Origin: Austwickia sp. TVS 96-490-7B
Lineage (GTDB): Bacteria > Actinomycetota > Actinomycetes > Actinomycetales > Dermatophilaceae
Length of the DNA: 64,000 nucleotides
NCBI RefSeq assembly: GCF_019331795.1
Contig: NZ_JAHPZL010000008.1
Location: 1-64,000 of the forward strand
Direction of reading: 5' to 3'
Part shown: positions 45,656-54,293 of the stretch, in pieces
Layout of the letters: the number at the start of each line of letters is the position of its first letter
How positions within the stretch are numbered: position 1 is the stretch's first letter
The notes under the pieces: generated by a model
Seen by the model: the letters and a program-made list of their open reading frames with translations, nothing else
The model's database searches: none
Told to the model about the DNA's origin: nothing
Program-made: the position numbers and the translations under genes

Positions 45656-46153
45656 TCACAGCTGCACCGTCGGGGTCGTGACGGGAGGGGAGTTGTCAGG
45701 CCTGATGACAAACCGGGCTGCTCCCGGCAGGACGTTGGTGAAGGTGAGGCGGCCGTCGGGGTCGGCGTCGAGGGCCCGGGGATGGCTGTCGTCCAACCAC
45801 AGCTCCACCCGGGTCCCGGGGATGCTGACCCAGCATTCCACATCGAGTCGGAGATCGTCGTCGAGCAGGTCCTGTCGTCGGACCCGGATCATGAGACTGA
45901 CTGCACTGCCCCGGAAAGTTGCCGTGTCGGTGCAGGTGGGGTTGTCGCTGCCGGAGCTGCGGAGGCTCGACAAGGTGCCCTCTTGCAGTTCGGCTAGTTC
46001 GGCATGGAGTCCTGCCAGGGTCATCCGATAGGCGATCCGGGTGGTCATTCCCCGTGGCAACGGGTCCCCGCGTTCGCAGCTATGCCGGAGAGCGTCCAGG
46101 ATCGCAGTGTCAGTCTGGTCGAGAAGGTCGGATTCACGGTGGGAGTGGGTCAT
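45656..46153 (-). CDS. Uncharacterised protein in the sigma-CHAT operon
   Basis: A 165-residue soluble protein, no signal or membrane segment. The first 70 residues are helical (DLLDQTDTAILDALRHSCERG). From about residue 95 the pattern looks like a small beta-sandwich: VECWVSIPGTRVELWLDD then ADPDGRLTFTNVLPGAARFVI, which resembles the DxxGxFxFxxVPxGxxRL strand of carboxypeptidase-regulatory-like domains. ATG 46153 overlaps the sigma gene stop (ATGA), preferred over ATG 46165. Position after a sigma factor suggests an anti-sigma or adaptor role, but nothing in the sequence proves it. Confidence 0.7.
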   Translation of the reverse strand: MTHSHRESDLLDQTDTAILDALRHSCERGDPLPRGMTTRIAYRMTLAGLHAELAELQEGTLSSLRSSGSDNPTCTDTATFRGSAVSLMIRVRRQDLLDDDLRLDVECWVSIPGTRVELWLDDSHPRALDADPDGRLTFTNVLPGAARFVIRPDNSPPVTTPTVQL

Positions 46154-46749
46154 GGGGCGCTCCACGTGGGGTCGGCCAGGAGCGCTGACCTCAACGTGGC
46201 CAGGCAGCGTCCCCGGGTGGGACCGATCGAGCCGACCGGCATACCCAATGATTGAGATATCGAGGCGTAGTCGGGGCGGTCAGCGAAGCAAATCACCCGC
46301 AGGAGCGCCTGACAGCGGGGGCTGAGTTGACGAACGTGCATCCACAGTCGGTCGGCCTGGACGTTTGCTACTGCCCGTTCCTGAGGGTCGACCGGGATGC
46401 TGCCGGTGATGACGGGCCTGCCATCGAGGGACAGCGCCGAGTCGTCGCTGCTGAGGGTACGGCGGCAACGGTGCATCAACCGCCACGATTCTCGACGTAC
46501 CGTGGTGAGCAGCCAGCCCACCACGGCGTCAGGGTCGTGCACGTCGTCTTGGTGCTCCACGAGGTGGAGCCACGCCTGTTGTACGGCGTCCTCAGCGGTG
46601 GCCGCGTCCAGACCGGCGGAACGCGCGACCTGCCACAACAGTGGCGTCACTAACTCCACCAGGTCGATCATGCGTTCACCGTCCCCGGCGCGCACATCCC
46701 GCAGGATGGCACCAGCGCGTTGTCCCAGGGTCGTTGCCGCGGCGGGCAT
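46150..46749 (-). CDS. ECF-type RNA polymerase sigma factor
   Basis: A 199-residue sigma-70 family factor with only regions 2 and 4. Region 2 is seen in LVTPLLWQVARSAGLDAATAEDAVQQAWLHLVEH and VVGWLLTTVRRESWRLMHR; region 4 in LSPRCQALLRVICFADRPDYASISQSLGMPVGSIGPTRGRCLATLRSAL. ATG 46749 follows CCAGGAG. It sits 15 bases after a small acidic peptide gene and overlaps the next gene by ATGA. It probably drives its own operon and perhaps the convergent protease/ATP-grasp pair; I could not find a shared promoter motif by eye. No classical zinc anti-sigma gene is present. Confidence 0.9.
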   Translation of the reverse strand: MPAAATTLGQRAGAILRDVRAGDGERMIDLVELVTPLLWQVARSAGLDAATAEDAVQQAWLHLVEHQDDVHDPDAVVGWLLTTVRRESWRLMHRCRRTLSSDDSALSLDGRPVITGSIPVDPQERAVANVQADRLWMHVRQLSPRCQALLRVICFADRPDYASISQSLGMPVGSIGPTRGRCLATLRSALLADPTWSAP

Positions 46750-46764
46750 CTGGGCACTCCTGGA

Positions 46765-46926
46765 TCAGGCAGGGGGATCGTCGGGATCGACTGACACGTC
46801 AGCTGGGTCGCCTAAGGTGTCGTAAACCCACACCGGCCGATCACCATCGAGAGGGGCATCCTCCAGGTCAGCGGGGAGAGTGTCTTCAGGGTCGAAGGTC
46901 TCGAGGGAACGTCGCGTCGCGGCCAT
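46765..46926 (-). CDS. Small acidic peptide, first gene of the sigma-CHAT operon
   Basis: A 53-residue open frame with a good Shine-Dalgarno (AAAGGA, six bases before ATG 46926). Fifteen residues are Asp or Glu (net strongly negative), with six Thr/Ser. It contains two DTL motifs in acidic settings, EDTLPAD (14-20) and YDTLGDP (35-41), reminiscent of the D-T-L steps in the protease repeat array (QDTLLAQDT). No signal peptide and no Cys. It could be an anti-sigma-like regulator or a ligase substrate; I do not recognise a family. Confidence 0.65.
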   Translation of the reverse strand: MAATRRSLETFDPEDTLPADLEDAPLDGDRPVWVYDTLGDPADVSVDPDDPPA

Positions 46927-47095
46927 GACGGGTCCTTTCTGTCCGGGCGGGAGCTAGGATGCCTCCACACCTCCGCGGGAGCGTGCAACGACGGTCTTGA
47001 TACATCATTGGCCTGCCTTGGTGGGTATTGGCAAGAGGGAGGAGCCGGGCGGGCATTTCCGGGCATCGTGGCGCTCGCAGCTGGGGACATGAAGA

Positions 47096-47126
47096 CGCCG
47101 CCACCGAGGTGGTCCCGGTGGCGGCG
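47096..47126 (-). terminator. Hairpin terminator after pgi
   Basis: 11-bp perfect stem CGCCGCCACCG (47096-47106) with 47116-47126, nine-base loop, 29 bases beyond the pgi stop. Confidence 0.65.
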
Positions 47127-47154
47127 CCGTGTCATCAGACGAAGCAGTGGTCTC

Positions 47155-48837
47155 TCAGCGACGGTGCTCGCGGTAGTAACCGATCAGGGCCTGGGTGGAG
47201 GAGTCGTGCGCGGTCACAGCGCCATTGTCTCCTGCTACGGCCGGGGTCAGTTGCTGGGCGAGCTGCTTGCCGAGTTCAACGCCCCACTGATCGAAGCTAT
47301 CGATGCCCCACACGATGCCCTGGACAAAGGTGATGTGTTCGTAGAGCGCGATCAGTTGACCGAGGACGGCCGGGGTGAGCTCCGGGGCCATGATCGAGGT
47401 CGTCGGGCGGTTCCCGGTGAAGACCCGCGCTGGGACGATCGCCTCAGCGGTGCCTTCGGCGCGGACTTCGTCAGCGGTCTTACCGAATGCCAGCGCAGCG
47501 GTTTGGGCGAAGAAGTTGGCCAAGAACAGTTCGTGGACGTCGGCATTCCCATCTCGCAACGGATGGGCCGGATTGGCCACCGCAATGAAGTCAACCGGAA
47601 TGAGCCGGGTGCCTTGGTGGATGAGCTGGTAGAAAGCGTGTTGTCCGTTGGTGCCAGGCTCGCCCCAGAACACCTCACCGGTGTCGCAGGTCACGGGGGT
47701 GCCGTCCCAGCGGACCGATTTCCCATTGGATTCCATGGTCAGCTGCTGCAGGTACGCCGGGAATCGGTGCAGGTATTGCGTGTAGGGCAGGACGGCATGG
47801 GTGTGGGCGCCTAAGAAATTCACATACCACACGTTGAGCAACCCCATCAGCAACGGGACGTTGTCTTGAGGTGCGCTCTGCGCAAAGTGAGCGTCCATGG
47901 TGTGAAAACCACCGAGGAAATCTTGGAAACCCTGCGGGCCGATCGCCACCGCCAGCGCCGTACCCACCGCGGAATCCACGGAATACCGTCCGCCCACCCA
48001 GTCCCAGAACCCGAAGGCGTTGGCCGGGTCGATCCCGAACGCAGCGACCTTGTCCAAGGCCGTGGACACCGCCACAAAATGCTGCGCCACCGCCTGAGCA
48101 TCCTGCTCTGCTGACCCGTCGATCACCCCGGCGTCTCGCAGCGATGACACCAACCAAGCCCGAGCCAAGCGGGCATTAGTGAGCGTCTCCAGCGTGGTGA
48201 ACGTCTTGCTCGCCACGATGAACAACGTGGTCTGCGGGTCCAGGTCAGCGGTTTTTTCGGCGATATCGCTCGGGTCGATATTGGAGACGAAACGACACTC
48301 CAGCCCAGCTTGCACATACGGCTTAAGGGCTTCATAGGCCATGACCGGCCCCAAATCGGAACCGCCAATGCCGATATTGACGACAGTGCGGATCTGCTGG
48401 CCACTCACTCCGGTCCAGTCCCCGCCGCGTACCCGCTCAGCGAAGGCATACACCCGTTGCAAAGTGGCGTGAACATCAGAATCGACATTCTGACCGTCCA
48501 CGGTCAGCGGCTCACCGGTGATGCCGCGTGGTCGACGCAACGCGGTGTGCAACACGGCACGGTCCTCAGTGATGTTGATGTGCTCCCCGGCATACATCGC
48601 CTGACGTCGTTCTTCCACCCCAACCTCGGCGGCCAATTCCAGCAACGCCTCGCGAATGTCGTCGGTGAGGAGGTTTTTGGACAGGTCGACATGCAGGTCA
48701 CCGGCAGTCGCGGTGAAACGTGTGGCGCGTTGGGCATCCTCGGCGAAAGCCTGCCGCAGATCAGGCACCGCCTCGGCTGCGAGCGTGGTCAGCTTCGCCC
48801 AGGCGAGGGTGGTGGTCGGGTCCACCGGAGCGCGCAT
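47155..48837 (-). CDS. pgi: Glucose-6-phosphate isomerase
   Basis: Interconverts glucose 6-phosphate and fructose 6-phosphate. The 560-residue length is that of the long bacterial type. Signatures: [16 protein letters not shown] (phosphate binding), [11 protein letters not shown], the catalytic Glu in the segment around [12 protein letters not shown], and [13 protein letters not shown] near the end. ATG 48837 is preceded by GAGAGG. Monocistronic between two hairpins, next to the pyruvate formate-lyase genes, a sensible fermentative neighbourhood. Confidence 0.98.
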   Translation of the reverse strand: MRAPVDPTTTLAWAKLTTLAAEAVPDLRQAFAEDAQRATRFTATAGDLHVDLSKNLLTDDIREALLELAAEVGVEERRQAMYAGEHINITEDRAVLHTALRRPRGITGEPLTVDGQNVDSDVHATLQRVYAFAERVRGGDWTGVSGQQIRTVVNIGIGGSDLGPVMAYEALKPYVQAGLECRFVSNIDPSDIAEKTADLDPQTTLFIVASKTFTTLETLTNARLARAWLVSSLRDAGVIDGSAEQDAQAVAQHFVAVSTALDKVAAFGIDPANAFGFWDWVGGRYSVDSAVGTALAVAIGPQGFQDFLGGFHTMDAHFAQSAPQDNVPLLMGLLNVWYVNFLGAHTHAVLPYTQYLHRFPAYLQQLTMESNGKSVRWDGTPVTCDTGEVFWGEPGTNGQHAFYQLIHQGTRLIPVDFIAVANPAHPLRDGNADVHELFLANFFAQTAALAFGKTADEVRAEGTAEAIVPARVFTGNRPTTSIMAPELTPAVLGQLIALYEHITFVQGIVWGIDSFDQWGVELGKQLAQQLTPAVAGDNGAVTAHDSSTQALIGYYREHRR

Positions 48838-48933
48838 GATGTTTTACCTCTCGTCGTGGGACGGGCCGTGGCTGAAGGAATCGGCCCTGACCTCATCCTA
48901 ATGACCTGCTGGTCTTCGCTGCTCGGATGCGTA

Positions 48934-48968
48934 GACGGCCCCGACCCCGGGCAGGGGACGGGGCCGTC
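48934..48968 (-). terminator. Hairpin terminator after pflA
   Basis: 10-bp stem GACGGCCCCG (48934-48943) with 48959-48968 plus an inner CCCC/GGGG helix, 15 bases beyond the pflA stop. Confidence 0.65.
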
Positions 48969-48983
48969 ACGACCCTTCAGAGT

Positions 48984-49832
48984 TCAGTAGGTGGTCAGAC
49001 CGCGGGAGCGGAAGACCTCCCGGGCTGTTTCGATCTCATCGGCGTGCGGTGGCCGGACGTCGTCCAGCCGATAGGTCATGCCGAGTCGTTGCCACTTATC
49101 CCGACCCATCTGGTGGAAAGGCAACACTTCGACCCGCTGAATGTGTCCGCCGTCGCTATGCCATCCGGCGACATGGTCGGCGACTGCGGCGACATTGTCG
49201 GGCGCATCGGTCAGACCAGGGACGAGGACAAACCGGATCCACACGGCGGTACGGCGTCGGGCTAGGCGAGCTCCGAAGTCAAGAGTCGGTGCGAGTTCAC
49301 GGCCGGTGACCTCGCGGTAAGTGTCCGGTAGTCCGGATTTGACGTCGAGAAGGACCAAGTCCACGTCGTCAAGTACGTCGTCGTGGGCTTTGGCGCCGAG
49401 AAAACCGGACGTGTCCACCGCAGTGTGCACGCCGAGTTCCTTAGCGCCGCGCAGAATCCGGTGCAGGAAAGCCGGCTGTTGCAGGGGCTCACCGCCGGAG
49501 ACAGTCAACCCGCCACCGGTGCGGGCGAAGATCCCCCGGTAGCGAGCGATCCGGGCGATGATCTCTTCGCTGTCAGTCGGTTCACCGTCGAAGGAGCGCA
49601 TGGTGTCCGGGTTGTGACAGTAGGCGCATCGCAGCGGACAACCGGACAGAAAAACCGTCAACCGGGTGCCAGGACCATCGACGGCGGTCACCAATTCCCA
49701 GGAATGCACCGACCCCAGCTGCCCTGAACGGACCCGCTCCAGGCGGCGTGGTGTGGCGATGGGAAGCGCAGACGCGGGTGCTCCCGGCGCGGCGACCGCC
49801 GCGCCGGGAGCACCCGTGCATGAATCTTTCAC
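48984..49832 (-). CDS. pflA: Pyruvate formate-lyase-activating enzyme (radical SAM)
   Basis: Generates the glycyl radical on PflB using SAM and a 4Fe-4S cluster. The cluster motif is CPLRCAYCHNP (CxxxCxxC), preceded by the family block VHSWELVTAVDGPGTRLTVF; GEPLQQPAF and VDTSGFLG follow. The start is uncertain: GTG 49832, four bases after the pflB stop, is the first likely start and makes 282 residues, but then a perfect 19-bp hairpin (49775-49816) encodes residues 6-20 (Gly/Ala/Pro-rich). A later GTG at the VHSWE block would leave the hairpin non-coding but shorten the protein. Confidence 0.93.
   Translation of the reverse strand: MKDSCTGAPGAAVAAPGAPASALPIATPRRLERVRSGQLGSVHSWELVTAVDGPGTRLTVFLSGCPLRCAYCHNPDTMRSFDGEPTDSEEIIARIARYRGIFARTGGGLTVSGGEPLQQPAFLHRILRGAKELGVHTAVDTSGFLGAKAHDDVLDDVDLVLLDVKSGLPDTYREVTGRELAPTLDFGARLARRRTAVWIRFVLVPGLTDAPDNVAAVADHVAGWHSDGGHIQRVEVLPFHQMGRDKWQRLGMTYRLDDVRPPHADEIETAREVFRSRGLTTY
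49775..49816 (-). promoter_or_regulatory. 19-bp hairpin at the pflB-pflA junction
   Basis: Perfect inverted repeat 49775-49793 with 49798-49816, four-base loop, 21 bases beyond the pflB stop. It can work as a partial terminator setting the PflB to PflA ratio, and may lie inside the pflA N-terminal codons. Confidence 0.6.
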
Positions 49833-49836
49833 CAGG

Positions 49837-52137
49837 TCAGGCGCTCTGGTGGAAGGTCCGGGAGATGACGTCGAGCTGCTGCTCACGGGTCAACCGCACG
49901 AAGTTCACGGCGTACCCGGAGACCCGGATCGTCAGTTGCGGGTACTTCTCTGGGTTTTCCATCGCGTCGTACAGGGTGTCCCGGTTGAGGACGTTGACGT
50001 TGACGTGGAAGCCCTCAGCGCCCATGTACGAGTCGAGGATCCCGACGAGGTTGGCGACCTGCTCATCCTCAGTGCGACCCAGACCAGAGGGGACGACCGT
50101 GTTGGTCAGCGAGATCCCATCCTGCGCTTCGGCATAGGGCAGTTTGGCGACCGATAGCGCCGAGGCGAGCATTCCTCGGGTGTCGCGTCCGTTCATCGGG
50201 TTGGCGCCCGGCGCGAACGGGGCGCCAGCTCGACGACCGCAGGGGGTGTTGCCGGTGTGCTTGCCATACACCACGTTGCTGGTGATGGTCAGCACCGACT
50301 GGGTGTGCAGGCTGTTGCGATACGTCGGCAGCTGACGGATCTTGCTCATGAAGCTCTCAACCAGCTCCGCGGCGATGGAGTCAACCCGGTCGTCGTCGTT
50401 ACCGAACGCCGGGAACTCGCCGTCAACGTCGTAGTCCACGACCAACCCGGACTCGTCTCGCACCGGACGGACCGTCGCATATTTGATCGCAGACAGAGAA
50501 TCCGCGGCCACCGACAGGCCGGCGATGCCGCAGGCCATGGTGCGCAGGATCTGACGGTCATGCAACGCCATCTCAATGCGCTCGTAGGCGTACTTGTCGT
50601 GCATGTAGTGAATGCAGTTGAGGGCATCCACGTAGGTCTGGGCGAGCCAGTCGAGCAGGACATCGAACTTCGCCCGGACATCGTCATAGTCCAGGACGTC
50701 CCCGGTGGCAGCAGGCAGGGCCGGGCCGATCTGCTTGCCGGACAGCTCATCCCGGCCGCCGTTGATGGCGTACAGCAGGGCCTTGGCCAGGTTGACCCGG
50801 GCGCCAAAAAACTGCATCTGCTTGCCGATAGCCATCGCTGACACACAGCAAGCGATCCCGGCGTCGTCACCCCAGTTGCCCCGGATGTGGTGATCCGACT
50901 CGTACTGAATGGCAGACGTGTCGATGGAGACCTTCGCGCAGAAGTCCTTGAATCCCTGCGGCAGGTCCTCGCTCCAGAAGACGGTGATGTTGGGCTCCGG
51001 AGCCGGACCCAGGTTGTACAGGGTCTGCAACATGCGGAACGAGTTCTTCGTGACCAGGGTGCGGCCGTCCTCGCCCATGCCACCGATGGACTCGGTCACC
51101 CAGGTCGGGTCACCGGAGAACAACGCGTCGTATTCCGGGGTCCGCAGGAACCGCACGATGCGCAGCTTGATGACGAAGTCATCCATGAGCTCCTGCGCCT
51201 GCTCCTCAGTGATCTCCCCGGCGACCAGGTCGCGCTCGATGAAGACGTCCAAGAAGCTAGTCGTACGGCCCAGGCTCATCGCCGCGCCGTTCTGCTCCTT
51301 CACCGCAGCCAAGTAGCCGAAGTACAGCCACTGGATGGCCTCTCGGGCGGTGCGGGCCGGTCCGGAGATGTCGCAGCCATAGCTTGCGGCCATGGTCTTG
51401 AGTTCACCGAGCGCGCGGATCTGCTCAGCGTTTTCTTCGCGATCGCGGATGACGTCCTCGATGGAACGCTGCGCGTCGAGTTCGATCCGCTCGTGCTGCT
51501 TGGACTCGATCAGCGCGTCTACGCCGTAGAGCGCCACCCGACGGTAGTCACCGATGATGCGGCCACGGCCGTAGGCGTCCGGCAGGCCAGTCACGATGTG
51601 TGCCGACCGGGCAGCACGAACGTCCGGTGGGTACACATCGAAGACGCCAGCATTGTGGGTCTTGCGGTAGTCCGTGAAGATCGTCTTAACCTGCTCGTCG
51701 ACCGGGTACCCGTAGGTTTTGAGGGCACCTTCGACCATGCGCCAACCCCCGTTGGGCATGATGGCCCGTTTCAGGGGGGCATCGGTCTGTAGCCCGACGA
51801 TTAGCTCGTCGTCCTTGGCGATATATCCCGGAGCGTGAGACGTGATGGTCGACGGGGTGTGCGGGTCGACGTCGTAGATGCCCTTCTCGCGCTCCTGGGG
51901 GAACATCGCGGTCAGGTGGGCCCACATCTGAGTGGTGCGCTCGGTGGCCCCAGCCAGGAACGAAGCGTCCCCGGTGTACGGGGTGTAGTTGCGCTGGAGG
52001 AAGTCGCGGACGTCGACGCGCTCGCACCAGGGCCCGCGTTCGAAGCTCCGCCAGGCGACGTCGGAGGCGGCAGGGTCGGAAATGGGCGGCAGGTCGCTGC
52101 TCTGGGTCTCGGAGCAGGGGGCGTCGGTCATCGACAC
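49837..52137 (-). CDS. pflB: Formate C-acetyltransferase (pyruvate formate-lyase)
   Basis: Converts pyruvate and CoA to acetyl-CoA and formate without oxygen. The 766-residue enzyme has the adjacent catalytic cysteines Cys430-Cys431 in [10 protein letters not shown] and the glycyl-radical loop RVSGYAVNF with Gly741 near the C-terminus. Start is GTG 52137 with GAGGAG upstream; ATG two codons later is possible. Followed by pflA. Its presence shows anaerobic fermentation capacity. The protein would be cleaved at Gly741 if exposed to oxygen in the radical form, as known for the family. Confidence 0.98.
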   Translation of the reverse strand: MSMTDAPCSETQSSDLPPISDPAASDVAWRSFERGPWCERVDVRDFLQRNYTPYTGDASFLAGATERTTQMWAHLTAMFPQEREKGIYDVDPHTPSTITSHAPGYIAKDDELIVGLQTDAPLKRAIMPNGGWRMVEGALKTYGYPVDEQVKTIFTDYRKTHNAGVFDVYPPDVRAARSAHIVTGLPDAYGRGRIIGDYRRVALYGVDALIESKQHERIELDAQRSIEDVIRDREENAEQIRALGELKTMAASYGCDISGPARTAREAIQWLYFGYLAAVKEQNGAAMSLGRTTSFLDVFIERDLVAGEITEEQAQELMDDFVIKLRIVRFLRTPEYDALFSGDPTWVTESIGGMGEDGRTLVTKNSFRMLQTLYNLGPAPEPNITVFWSEDLPQGFKDFCAKVSIDTSAIQYESDHHIRGNWGDDAGIACCVSAMAIGKQMQFFGARVNLAKALLYAINGGRDELSGKQIGPALPAATGDVLDYDDVRAKFDVLLDWLAQTYVDALNCIHYMHDKYAYERIEMALHDRQILRTMACGIAGLSVAADSLSAIKYATVRPVRDESGLVVDYDVDGEFPAFGNDDDRVDSIAAELVESFMSKIRQLPTYRNSLHTQSVLTITSNVVYGKHTGNTPCGRRAGAPFAPGANPMNGRDTRGMLASALSVAKLPYAEAQDGISLTNTVVPSGLGRTEDEQVANLVGILDSYMGAEGFHVNVNVLNRDTLYDAMENPEKYPQLTIRVSGYAVNFVRLTREQQLDVISRTFHQSA

Positions 52138-52275
52138 AGGCGTACTCTCCTCATCGCTCGGGGTACGGCGAAGGAGCGCGTCAGGGATTGCCGCGCCGTC
52201 GCGTCGTACCGATAGGGCCCTCGGGGGAACCGGTGGGTCCCAGCCCGATCACGACAGCTTTGTCGCGGTACCTAT

Positions 52276-52299
52276 GGAGCCTGGGGGCTCCTCTTTTTT
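52276..52299 (+). terminator. Rho-independent terminator in the pflB leader, plus strand
   Basis: Stem GGAGCC (52276-52281) / GGCTCC (52286-52291), loop TGGG, followed by TCTTTTTT. Classical intrinsic terminator, oriented against pflB, with no plus-strand gene before it. Confidence 0.7.
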
Positions 52300-52613
52300 G
52301 AGTCTACTACCTGATCTGAACGCCTCTTGAACAGGGCGGAGGAAGGACTTTGGTCCTACTCGTTTGGCACATCCTTGCAGGTCAACAGCCAAGGAAACGA
52401 GGCGAGATCAATGGTCAGACCAATTCTGGAAAAGTGTGCAGGCCAGCGGTATTTTTACGGAAATAAGAGGGAATTAATAGGTGGGTTTCGCACGGCCACA
52501 TGTCGCGGGGCTGATAGCCGTACGCCGACCCAGCTATGACCCGGGAAGACTGCCGCGATACCCCTCGCATCGGCTCGTCGATGGTGATGCACCCAAGTGC
52601 CTCATCGACACGG

Positions 52614-52619
52614 TAGGGT
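52614..52619 (+). promoter_or_regulatory. Candidate -10 of the pyr operon
   Basis: TAGGGT fits TANNNT and would start transcription near 52626, giving a leader of about 60 bases that includes the PyrR loop. No clear -35. Confidence 0.4.
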
Positions 52620-52654
52620 GGGCCCCGTTCGACGTTCGACATCCTTTAACCACC

Positions 52655-52666
52655 GTCCTGTGAGGC
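52655..52666 (+). promoter_or_regulatory. PyrR-binding loop just before the pyrR ribosome binding site
   Basis: GTCCTGTGAGGC matches the conserved core of the PyrR RNA-binding loop (UCCNGNGAGGY). It lies immediately before the Shine-Dalgarno AAGGAGG of pyrR (52671-52677), so UMP-bound PyrR would cover the ribosome binding site, the translational mode described in mycobacteria. Confidence 0.7.
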
Positions 52667-52686
52667 GGGGAAGGAGGTCCGGCGCC

Positions 52687-53355
52687 ATGGTGCGACGCGA
52701 CTCGGCCACGACACAAGCCACCGACCTTGAGGGGACGGCGGTCGCCGTTCCCGATCCGATCCCACCGGATAATCCACCGCCGGGCTCGGATCGACTGAAG
52801 AACACCGACATCGCCGACGACGCCCGCGTCGTCCTGGGCAGCAAAGACATCACCCGTGGGCTTCGCCGCATGGCTCACGAAATCGTGGAGCGCAATAAAG
52901 GCGCCCACGACCTTGTCGTGCTCGGCATCGTCAGCCGAGGCGCGCCGCTGGCTCGCCGTCTGGCCGGACAACTCGGTGAGGTCGAGGGAGCAGACATTCC
53001 CGTCGGCACTCTCGACGTGACGATGTACCGCGATGACCTGCGACGACAACCGACCCGCAAGGTCGAACCCACCGTCATCCCGCCGTGCGGTATTGACGAC
53101 AAAATCGTCGTTCTCGTCGACGACGTGCTCTATTCCGGGCGCACCATCGCTGCCGCCCTTGACGCACTCGGTGACATTGGCCGTCCTCGCGCCGTCCGGC
53201 TCGCAGTTCTCGTCGACCGAGGTCACCGTGAACTACCCATTCGAGCCGACCACGTTGGGAAGAACCTGCCCACCTCCAGCGCTGAGCGAGTCCATGTGTT
53301 GCTCGCGGAGTCCGACGGGTTGGACGAGGTCCGCATCAGTGGAGGCGACCGCTGA
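52687..53355 (+). CDS. pyrR: PyrR, pyrimidine operon regulator / uracil phosphoribosyltransferase
   Basis: RNA-binding regulator with weak uracil phosphoribosyltransferase activity. The PRPP-binding motif is IVVLVDDVLYSGRTIAAALDAL; GIVSRGAPLARRLA and DVTMYRDDL are the other conserved blocks. About 35 residues (to PPGSDRL) precede the conserved domain, more than usual; ATG 52687 has AAGGAGG nine bases upstream. 222 residues. First gene of the pyrimidine operon; its own leader carries the binding loop at 52655-52666, so it controls itself and the operon. Confidence 0.96.
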   Translation: MVRRDSATTQATDLEGTAVAVPDPIPPDNPPPGSDRLKNTDIADDARVVLGSKDITRGLRRMAHEIVERNKGAHDLVVLGIVSRGAPLARRLAGQLGEVEGADIPVGTLDVTMYRDDLRRQPTRKVEPTVIPPCGIDDKIVVLVDDVLYSGRTIAAALDALGDIGRPRAVRLAVLVDRGHRELPIRADHVGKNLPTSSAERVHVLLAESDGLDEVRISGGDR

Positions 53356-54293
53356 TGAAGCTCCCACATTTCCTGTCCACCGATGGGCTGACCCGCGACC
53401 AGATCACCCAGCTTCTGGATACCGCAGAAGAAATGGAAAAAGTCCGTCGACGCGAGGTCAAGAAGATCCCCGCGCTGCGCGGCATCACCATCGTCAACGC
53501 CTTCTTCGAAGATTCCACCCGCACCAAGAACTCCTTCGACCTAGCTGCCAAATCCTTGTCGGCTGACACCATGGGGTTCTCTGGCAAGGGGTCCTCCACC
53601 TCCAAAGGCGAATCGCTGCGGGACACGGTGCTGACTATCGCCGCAATGGGCGTCGACGGCTTTGTCATCCGACACGGAGCTTCAGGCGCACCGCAACTGG
53701 CGATGGAATGGACCGGACTACCGGTCGTCAACGCTGGCGACGGCACCCACGAGCATCCCACCCAAGCCCTGCTTGATGCCTATGCCATGCGGCAACGCCT
53801 CGGCGACCTCGCAGGCAAACACATCGCCATCGTCGGTGACCTCTTGCATAGCCGGGTCGTCCGGTCCAATATCTTCTGTCTGTCCACCCTTGGCGCCCAC
53901 GTCACCCTGGTCGCGCCGCCCACATTGATGCCCCCAGGTATCGAAACGCGAGCAGCGCACGAAGGTTTTTCCACGACGTACGACCTGGACCAGGTCATCT
54001 CGGATGTTGACGCCATCATGATGCTGCGCGTCCAACGCGAGCGCATGAACGGAGGGTTCTTTCCCAGCGAAGCTGAATACAGCGCTCTGTTTGGCCTGAC
54101 CAGGCAACGACTGGCCAAACTCGGCAAACACACCGTGATCTGTCACCCCGGCCCGATGAACCGCGGCCTTGAGATCGCTCCTGAAGCTGCCGACGCTGCC
54201 AACAGTCTGATCCTCGACCAGGTTGCCGCCGGGGTTTACACGCGCATGGCTGTCCTGTTCCACGTCTTCTCCGGTGAAGGGAGCGCGGCATGA
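53355..54293 (+). CDS. pyrB: Aspartate carbamoyltransferase catalytic chain
   Basis: Joins carbamoyl phosphate to aspartate, the committed step of pyrimidine synthesis. The carbamoyl-phosphate loop is FFEDSTRTKNSFDLAAKSL; HPTQALLDAYAMRQRLG and the aspartate-binding MMLRVQRERM are typical. 312 residues, class without regulatory PyrI (none is present). Starts by TGATG overlap with pyrR and overlaps pyrC by ATGA. Confidence 0.98.
   Translation: MKLPHFLSTDGLTRDQITQLLDTAEEMEKVRRREVKKIPALRGITIVNAFFEDSTRTKNSFDLAAKSLSADTMGFSGKGSSTSKGESLRDTVLTIAAMGVDGFVIRHGASGAPQLAMEWTGLPVVNAGDGTHEHPTQALLDAYAMRQRLGDLAGKHIAIVGDLLHSRVVRSNIFCLSTLGAHVTLVAPPTLMPPGIETRAAHEGFSTTYDLDQVISDVDAIMMLRVQRERMNGGFFPSEAEYSALFGLTRQRLAKLGKHTVICHPGPMNRGLEIAPEAADAANSLILDQVAAGVYTRMAVLFHVFSGEGSAA

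Larger units (their letters stand above)
52138..52686. other. Divergent control region pflB / pyrR
   Basis: 549 bases without a supportable gene. It holds a plus-strand terminator with a T-run (52276-52299), a small hairpin AGGAC/GTCCT (52345-52358), an AT-rich patch (about 52450-52482) likely to contain pflB and/or pyr promoter elements, a TAGGGT -10-like box (52614-52619) and the PyrR-binding loop (52655-52666). No clear Rex, FNR or CRP-type palindrome was found by eye. Confidence 0.55.

Noticed and set aside
52345-52482. FNR, Rex or CRP-type operator for pflB
   Set aside because: No palindrome close enough to any of these consensus sites; only short inverted repeats such as AGGAC/GTCCT and GGTCAGACC.
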